From positions 1 through 35,779 of the forward strand of contig JAOZVI010000013.1 in assembly GCA_029938265.1 (NCBI GenBank): a stretch of 35,779 bases of DNA. Reading direction: 5' to 3'. Position 1 is the first letter of the stretch; each line of letters opens with the position of its first letter. The position numbers were made by a program, and so were the translations under genes. Below the pieces are notes generated by a model. It was not told the origin of the DNA. It saw only the letters and a program-made list of their open reading frames with translations, and did not search any database. Positions 31,592 to 35,779 of the stretch are shown in pieces. The stretch is from Flavobacteriaceae bacterium. Its GTDB lineage: Bacteria; Bacteroidota; Bacteroidia; Flavobacteriales; Flavobacteriaceae.

Positions 31592-33040
31592 CTATTCCGG
31601 ACCCCATAGATCATTACTTGTCAAATTACAAACTTCAACCATTTCGATACAATAATCTAATCTTCCCAGATCATCAGCTCCTATATTATTTGTGCCAAAA
31701 GTAAATTTTACACCGGCATCCTTTGCGCGTTTTATAAATGTTGCACTAGGAATCTTATATCTTGCACTAATTTCCATTGCCACATTATTATCTACCAAGA
31801 CTTTTATAACTTTATTCATACGATCTTCTGTCCATAAATTATCATATCTATCCACTATTTCATCTGGAAGATAAGTTGCGTTCACATAAATATCAACAGG
31901 TTCATTACCAATAATACTTTCAATTCGATTGACCAATTGATCCATAAAATTATCGGGGTCACCAACCTCAGTTTCTTCTTTTAACCATAGTCGCATACGC
32001 TTTCCGTTATCATTTGTCCATGTCATAGCATCTGTGAAAACGTAATCAAATTGATCAACAGTTTCTTTAGAAAAAATATCAACCCATTCACGCCCTTCAG
32101 CCTGAATAGCGAGATAAGTATGTGGTGGTTTATTATAAATAGATAAAAATTCTTGAAGTGCATCCTCAGTTTCAAAAGTCATTTGCAATCCACAATTAAA
32201 AGCAATACCATAAGTGAAACCATATTTTCGAGCATTTTCCAGAACCTGATCTGTAGTCAAACCTCCTTTTAGATGGGCATGCAGATCCATTAATGGAAAA
32301 TCTTTACTTGAAAGGTCTATTAATTTAGATTCAAATTCGAGATCATCAATTGGATTCCCAATTGTTGTAGCTCCATTTGGCAAGGGTTTTACTTTAATAT
32401 TTTTAAAATATACTTTACCCTTAGAATTATTTCCCTGAAGAGCAAAAGTACCTGAAGCTAGAATGCTCCCTTTATTTTTATCAGTGCGATAAGGGTTTTC
32501 AGGCTCAGTATAATCAACCATCAATTCGCCATTTATATATGTTTTGATAGTCTTACCTTGTACAATGATGTGATAATTAAACCATTCACCATCCTTAACC
32601 GGTGATTTAAAAAGATTGCGAATACCACTTAAACTTCCAGTTTTATTTTGTGAACTATTTTTACTTGAAACGGTTTTAGAAGAAGAATTCAAGATCTGAC
32701 ATTGATATCCTTTTTTTGGCAAACCTGCTTCTTGATATTTTGTATGAAAAAATATACCTGAGTTTGAGGCATCATCTACTTTTACATCTACCATTAGCTC
32801 AAAATTCTTAAAATTTTGTTTAGAGATATCCCCATCATAAAACAAGTTAGAGCTACCGCTATTTGAAACAAGCATTCCGCTTTCTATCCCCCATAATGAT
32901 CCATTACCGGAAGATTTCCATCCTTTTATCGTTTTCCCGTCAAAAAGATCGATCCATTCCTCCTTTGCACAACCATTGAGCAAAGTAGAAGATATCAATA
33001 ATAGGGAAAATAACCTGATAATCCATTTTAGATCAAACAT
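31592..33040 (-). CDS. Lipoprotein fusing a DUF1080 (LamG-like) and a PHP-like domain
   Basis: This 482-residue protein has a lipoprotein signal (lipobox Cys24 in LLNGC). Residues about 28-217 match DUF1080 (3-keto-disaccharide hydrolase / LamG-like): WIDLFDGKTIKGWKSSGNG, FELMVDVKVDDASNSGIFFH, GEWFNYHIIVQGKTIKTYIN, GTFALQGNNSKGKVYFKNI. Residues about 245-482 resemble a PHP metallohydrolase: FPLMDLHAHLKGGL (HxH), GFTYGIAFNCG, and AMEISARYKIPSATFIKRAK followed by GVKFTFGTNN. The usual SDAH-type last ligand reads TNN, so the metal site is altered. DUF1080 proteins of Bacteroidota act on 3-keto-glycosides; pairing with a PHP-like domain in one surface lipoprotein is unusual. It is convergent with uvrB. 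Confidence 0.78.
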   Translation of the reverse strand: MFDLKWIIRLFSLLLISSTLLNGCAKEEWIDLFDGKTIKGWKSSGNGSLWGIESGMLVSNSGSSNLFYDGDISKQNFKNFELMVDVKVDDASNSGIFFHTKYQEAGLPKKGYQCQILNSSSKTVSSKNSSQNKTGSLSGIRNLFKSPVKDGEWFNYHIIVQGKTIKTYINGELMVDYTEPENPYRTDKNKGSILASGTFALQGNNSKGKVYFKNIKVKPLPNGATTIGNPIDDLEFESKLIDLSSKDFPLMDLHAHLKGGLTTDQVLENARKYGFTYGIAFNCGLQMTFETEDALQEFLSIYNKPPHTYLAIQAEGREWVDIFSKETVDQFDYVFTDAMTWTNDNGKRMRLWLKEETEVGDPDNFMDQLVNRIESIIGNEPVDIYVNATYLPDEIVDRYDNLWTEDRMNKVIKVLVDNNVAMEISARYKIPSATFIKRAKDAGVKFTFGTNNIGADDLGRLDYCIEMVEVCNLTSNDLWGPE

Positions 33041-33156
33041 AATATTTTTATTTAGATTGAATTATTAAATAAAAGTAATGGAAAATAATTAATCAAAAGT
33101 TTATTATTTTACTTAATATCAACATCGCCACTTTTTACCTATTATTTATCATACAT

Positions 33157-35010
33157 TTAAATAGTTAAAGCTGTTTGAAAAGCATTTTCAATAACATCTT
33201 GCGCTTTTCCTACTTTATTGGCATCTCCAATAATATGGACAGGTTTTTCAAAAATATCGTTACTAAATGGATTGTATGATTTCATTCCGGTAGCTAGAAT
33301 AATATGATCAATATCTTCAAGAGTTTGCTTAAAATTCTCTCCTTCAATATAAACTTTCTTCCCCGATATTTTTTTGACTTTTGTGTTTACAAAAATATTT
33401 ATATTCTCATTTTGAAATGCTTTTAATGTTAGTTTTCTTTCGATCATCTCCATACCACGAGCAACTTCAGCCATCATTTCAACAATAAAAATCTTGTTAC
33501 CTTTTGAAAGTAGCATATTGGCTACCTCCGTTCCAATTAACCCTCCTCCTATTACTAATGATCTTGTATTTTCCGGAATATTGTGCTCTTCAAGAATTTC
33601 TGCCCAAAAATAATCTTTTAAACCCTCTATGGGTGCTATTTGTGGTATTGAACCTGTGGCAATTAATATTTCATCATATTGAATAAAGTCACCTAATGTT
33701 GCTTCTTTATTAATAACTTCAATATGATTATCGGTAATTTCTTTTTCTAAATAATCGATAATTTTTACCAATGACTGTTTATGGGGAGGTAAAAAAGCCA
33801 GATTGAATTGTCCACCAAGTTTGTTCTTTTCAAATAACGTTACTTCATGTCCGCGTTGTTTAAGCGTAATGGCAGCAGTCATACCGGATAAACCACCACC
33901 TATAACAGCAATGTTTTTTTGTTTTTGGGTTTTTTCAAGAACAAAATCTTCTTTTCCTACAAGAGGATTTACGGTACACCCTAAACCTTTACCACTTTTT
34001 ACACCTCCCAAACATCCTTCGCTGCATGCCAGACACGGGCGAACATTCCCTATAACTTCACCTAGATATTTACCTATAAAATCAGGATCTGCCACCAAAG
34101 GGCGTCCTACTGCTATAAAACTACCCTTGGCTTGTTTCTTTATTTTATTAATGTCTTTAAATTCATTTATCTGCCCTACATAAATCACAGGAATATTGAT
34201 AACTTCTCTAATTTTGTCGGCCAATTGCCATGTTTTCCCTTTAGGAACAAACATATGCTGAAAAAACCATGGCGGTGTAGCACACACTGTTCCAGCTGTA
34301 ACATGGATCGCATCGACACCTTTTTTAGCAAGAATTTTTGAGAACTTTTGCATTTCATCAATTTTAATCCCATTTGGAGTCATTTCATCTCCACTGATAC
34401 GAGCAATAATTCCAAGATTTGTAGCTTTTTCAACAGCATCCAACACTTCAAGTGGAAACTTAATTCTATTTTCAAAGACACCGCCATATTCATCATTTCT
34501 GTCATTTACAGCTTCTGAAATAAACTGAGCAAATAAATATCCATGACCAAATTGTATCTCTATATAATCGAAACCTGCTTTTTCAGCTCTTATGCTTGCC
34601 TGAACAAATAAATTTTTTATTTTTTGCATACCAACAGCATCTAAAGCAGTTGGTTTGGCGCCCCCATTTTCGCAGGCTTTATCAGTTGAAGAAACAAAAT
34701 AATTTCCGGGTATTTTAGGGTTGACCATTCTTCCCGGGTGATTTAAGTGAGCTATTGCTTTAGCTCCATCCTGATGAATTGTATCGGTTAATTTTATCAG
34801 TCCATCTAATTTTTCATCATTATCAATACCCATTTGGGTTGGGAGTTCGCGTAAACCTTTATCCAAATATAAAGGCTCAGGAATAATAGCTCCTATATAT
34901 TTACTTCTTGCTTTGTAAAAAGTAAGATGTTTTTTTGTGACAAAACCATTTTTATCACTATATCCTGTCTTTACAGGAGCCATGATGAATTCATTTCTCA
35001 AGTCTATCAT
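33157..35010 (-). CDS. Old Yellow Enzyme-type NADH:flavin oxidoreductase with FeS and FAD domains
   Basis: This 617-residue enzyme has the 2,4-dienoyl-CoA reductase / trimethylamine dehydrogenase layout. The FMN TIM barrel (1-320) has LNHPGRMVN, FGHGYLFAQF (155-164, His156 and Tyr158 of the active site) and VGRPLVADPD. A 4Fe-4S cysteine set follows (Cys326, 329, 333 and 345; CLACSEGCLGG then GLGCTVNP), then an FAD/NAD(P) Rossmann part (IAVIGGGLSGMTAA near 366 and SLVIGGGLIGTEVANML). It uses NAD(P)H to reduce an activated double bond or related substrate; the true substrate is unknown. It starts 4 bp after the radical SAM gene, so the two are co-expressed. Confidence 0.9.
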   Translation of the reverse strand: MIDLRNEFIMAPVKTGYSDKNGFVTKKHLTFYKARSKYIGAIIPEPLYLDKGLRELPTQMGIDNDEKLDGLIKLTDTIHQDGAKAIAHLNHPGRMVNPKIPGNYFVSSTDKACENGGAKPTALDAVGMQKIKNLFVQASIRAEKAGFDYIEIQFGHGYLFAQFISEAVNDRNDEYGGVFENRIKFPLEVLDAVEKATNLGIIARISGDEMTPNGIKIDEMQKFSKILAKKGVDAIHVTAGTVCATPPWFFQHMFVPKGKTWQLADKIREVINIPVIYVGQINEFKDINKIKKQAKGSFIAVGRPLVADPDFIGKYLGEVIGNVRPCLACSEGCLGGVKSGKGLGCTVNPLVGKEDFVLEKTQKQKNIAVIGGGLSGMTAAITLKQRGHEVTLFEKNKLGGQFNLAFLPPHKQSLVKIIDYLEKEITDNHIEVINKEATLGDFIQYDEILIATGSIPQIAPIEGLKDYFWAEILEEHNIPENTRSLVIGGGLIGTEVANMLLSKGNKIFIVEMMAEVARGMEMIERKLTLKAFQNENINIFVNTKVKKISGKKVYIEGENFKQTLEDIDHIILATGMKSYNPFSNDIFEKPVHIIGDANKVGKAQDVIENAFQTALTI

Positions 35011-35014
35011 ACTA

Positions 35015-35779
35015 TTATTTATTTATTATTTGATAAAAAATTCCTCGTTTCAATTTAACTACCTCAATTTTATTTTCCGCCTCTAATACATCTAGATATT
35101 TGTTGATCTCATTAACATGTAATCCTAAAATTTTTGATAAATCATCAAGTGTACAAGGTCTTCTCCCTATAGTTTCTATAATGGCTGTTTCAGCATCTTT
35201 TCTGTATGATTGTATATCTTTTCTTTCCAAAGGTGCTGAAATTATCTCAACATTATCTAACTTCCAAAAATCAATGATTTTTTGTAATTCCTCTTTTGTT
35301 GCACTTCTTAAATTATCTTTTATCCCGGGTCTGTCTAAAGTATTTAATTGAACAGAATCCGGATTAATCTTCACTATTGCCTTTTTTAGAGCTATCAATT
35401 CCTTTTCATTATCATTATAATCAGGTAGAATAAAAATTTCAAGCCATATTTTTCCTTTAAATTCCTTACGGAATGTGATTAATCCTTGTATATATTTATC
35501 TAAGGTTAATGTTTTCGGTGGGCGATTTATTTTTAGAAACACTTTTTCTGTCGCAGCATCAAGAGAAGGTAGCACAACATCGGCATCCATTAATTCTTCT
35601 CTTACTTTCTTATCGTAAAGTAATGTTCCGTTTGTTAAAATTGCAATAGGAATATCAGGTTTATTTTGTTTTATAAATTGAATGATATCACCTATGCGAA
35701 TATTTAATGTGGGTTCACCATAACCGGAAAAAGTGATATAATCAGGATCCGGATTGTTATTGAAGTAATTTGTTAGCTC
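35015..35779 (-). CDS. Radical SAM protein with C-terminal winged helix (partial)
   Basis: The gene is cut by the window end; the frame stays open from the stop at 35015 through 35779, so an internal ATG at 35590 is not the start. About 254 residues are visible. They begin ELTNYFNNNPDPDYITFSG, then YGEPTLN (a GEP motif of radical SAM enzymes), IAILTNGTLLYDKKVREELM, VVLPSLDAATEKVFLKINRP and WLEIFILPDYNDNEKEL (barrel strands of the MoaA/COG0731-like branch). They end in a winged-helix segment (ETIGRRPCTLDDLSKILGLH, VNEINKYLDVLEAENKIEVV). The CxxxCxxC cluster motif must lie outside the window. It overlaps closely (4 bp) with the OYE gene downstream. Substrate is unknown. Confidence 0.85.
   Translation of the reverse strand, partial: ELTNYFNNNPDPDYITFSGYGEPTLNIRIGDIIQFIKQNKPDIPIAILTNGTLLYDKKVREELMDADVVLPSLDAATEKVFLKINRPPKTLTLDKYIQGLITFRKEFKGKIWLEIFILPDYNDNEKELIALKKAIVKINPDSVQLNTLDRPGIKDNLRSATKEELQKIIDFWKLDNVEIISAPLERKDIQSYRKDAETAIIETIGRRPCTLDDLSKILGLHVNEINKYLDVLEAENKIEVVKLKRGIFYQIINK

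Noticed and set aside
33803-34183. Plus-strand ORF of 126 codons
   Set aside because: It is antisense to the OYE-type gene, whose FMN, FeS and FAD motifs are all intact.
35015-35590. Complete 191-residue gene starting at 35590
   Set aside because: The same frame remains open to the window end and encodes radical SAM motifs upstream of that ATG, so the gene is partial.

Overview
The window is AT-rich (roughly one third G+C by eye), densely coding, and carries hallmarks of a Bacteroidota chromosome, most likely Flavobacteriia or a close relative. These hallmarks are LuxR-type HTH tails behind membrane coiled coils, DUF2853, OprP-type porins, a PycTM (DUF5706) protein, lipoproteins with short lipoboxes, and promoter elements of the TTG-N20-TAnnTTTG type. 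No rRNA, tRNA, CRISPR array, transposase or integrase is visible. The right edge cuts through a radical SAM gene.

Region 1 (about 143-9457, all minus strand) reads as a phosphate/polyphosphate acquisition locus. In transcription order it holds a DUF47/PhoU-like protein, a PiT phosphate transporter fused to a membrane-anchored LuxR-type HTH tail, an OprP-like porin, a lamin-tail-domain lipoprotein, an intra-cluster terminator, an SdiA-regulated-type propeller lipoprotein, a divergent CYTH-like protein, a canonical CYTH protein (triphosphatase fold), a second hairpin, and an SLC13-type permease with altered SNT motifs.

Region 2 (about 9720-22766) is a menaquinone neighbourhood: menB, menD, menF and a menI-like thioesterase are all on the minus strand, with DUF2853 and a FAH-family hydrolase. 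Two plus-strand blocks interrupt it. One (11789-14342) encodes a secreted pseudo-esterase that lacks the catalytic serine and a secreted C1-type peptidase. The other (16895-20363) is a compact four-gene cassette: a small unknown protein, a TPR-membrane-adenylate cyclase, a PycTM-like (Pycsar effector family) membrane protein, and an HD phosphohydrolase. The HD type is one I recall being found fused to PycTM elsewhere. I regard this cassette as the best candidate for an undescribed system: a cyclic-nucleotide-gated membrane-effector module, Pycsar-like but with adenine-type cyclase residues.

Region 3 (about 22878-35779) holds a pRiA4b ORF-3-like protein, an uncharacterised protein, an ABC exporter pair whose ATPase has lost the Walker A lysine, a TPR lipoprotein, acs, uvrB, a DUF1080-PHP fusion lipoprotein, an Old Yellow Enzyme/2,4-dienoyl-CoA reductase-type flavoprotein, and the partial radical SAM-winged-helix gene. 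A structured, relatively GC-rich repeat of about 124 bp occurs twice (11573 and 27307) at about 94% identity. A 159-bp imperfect palindrome precedes the cyclase cassette.
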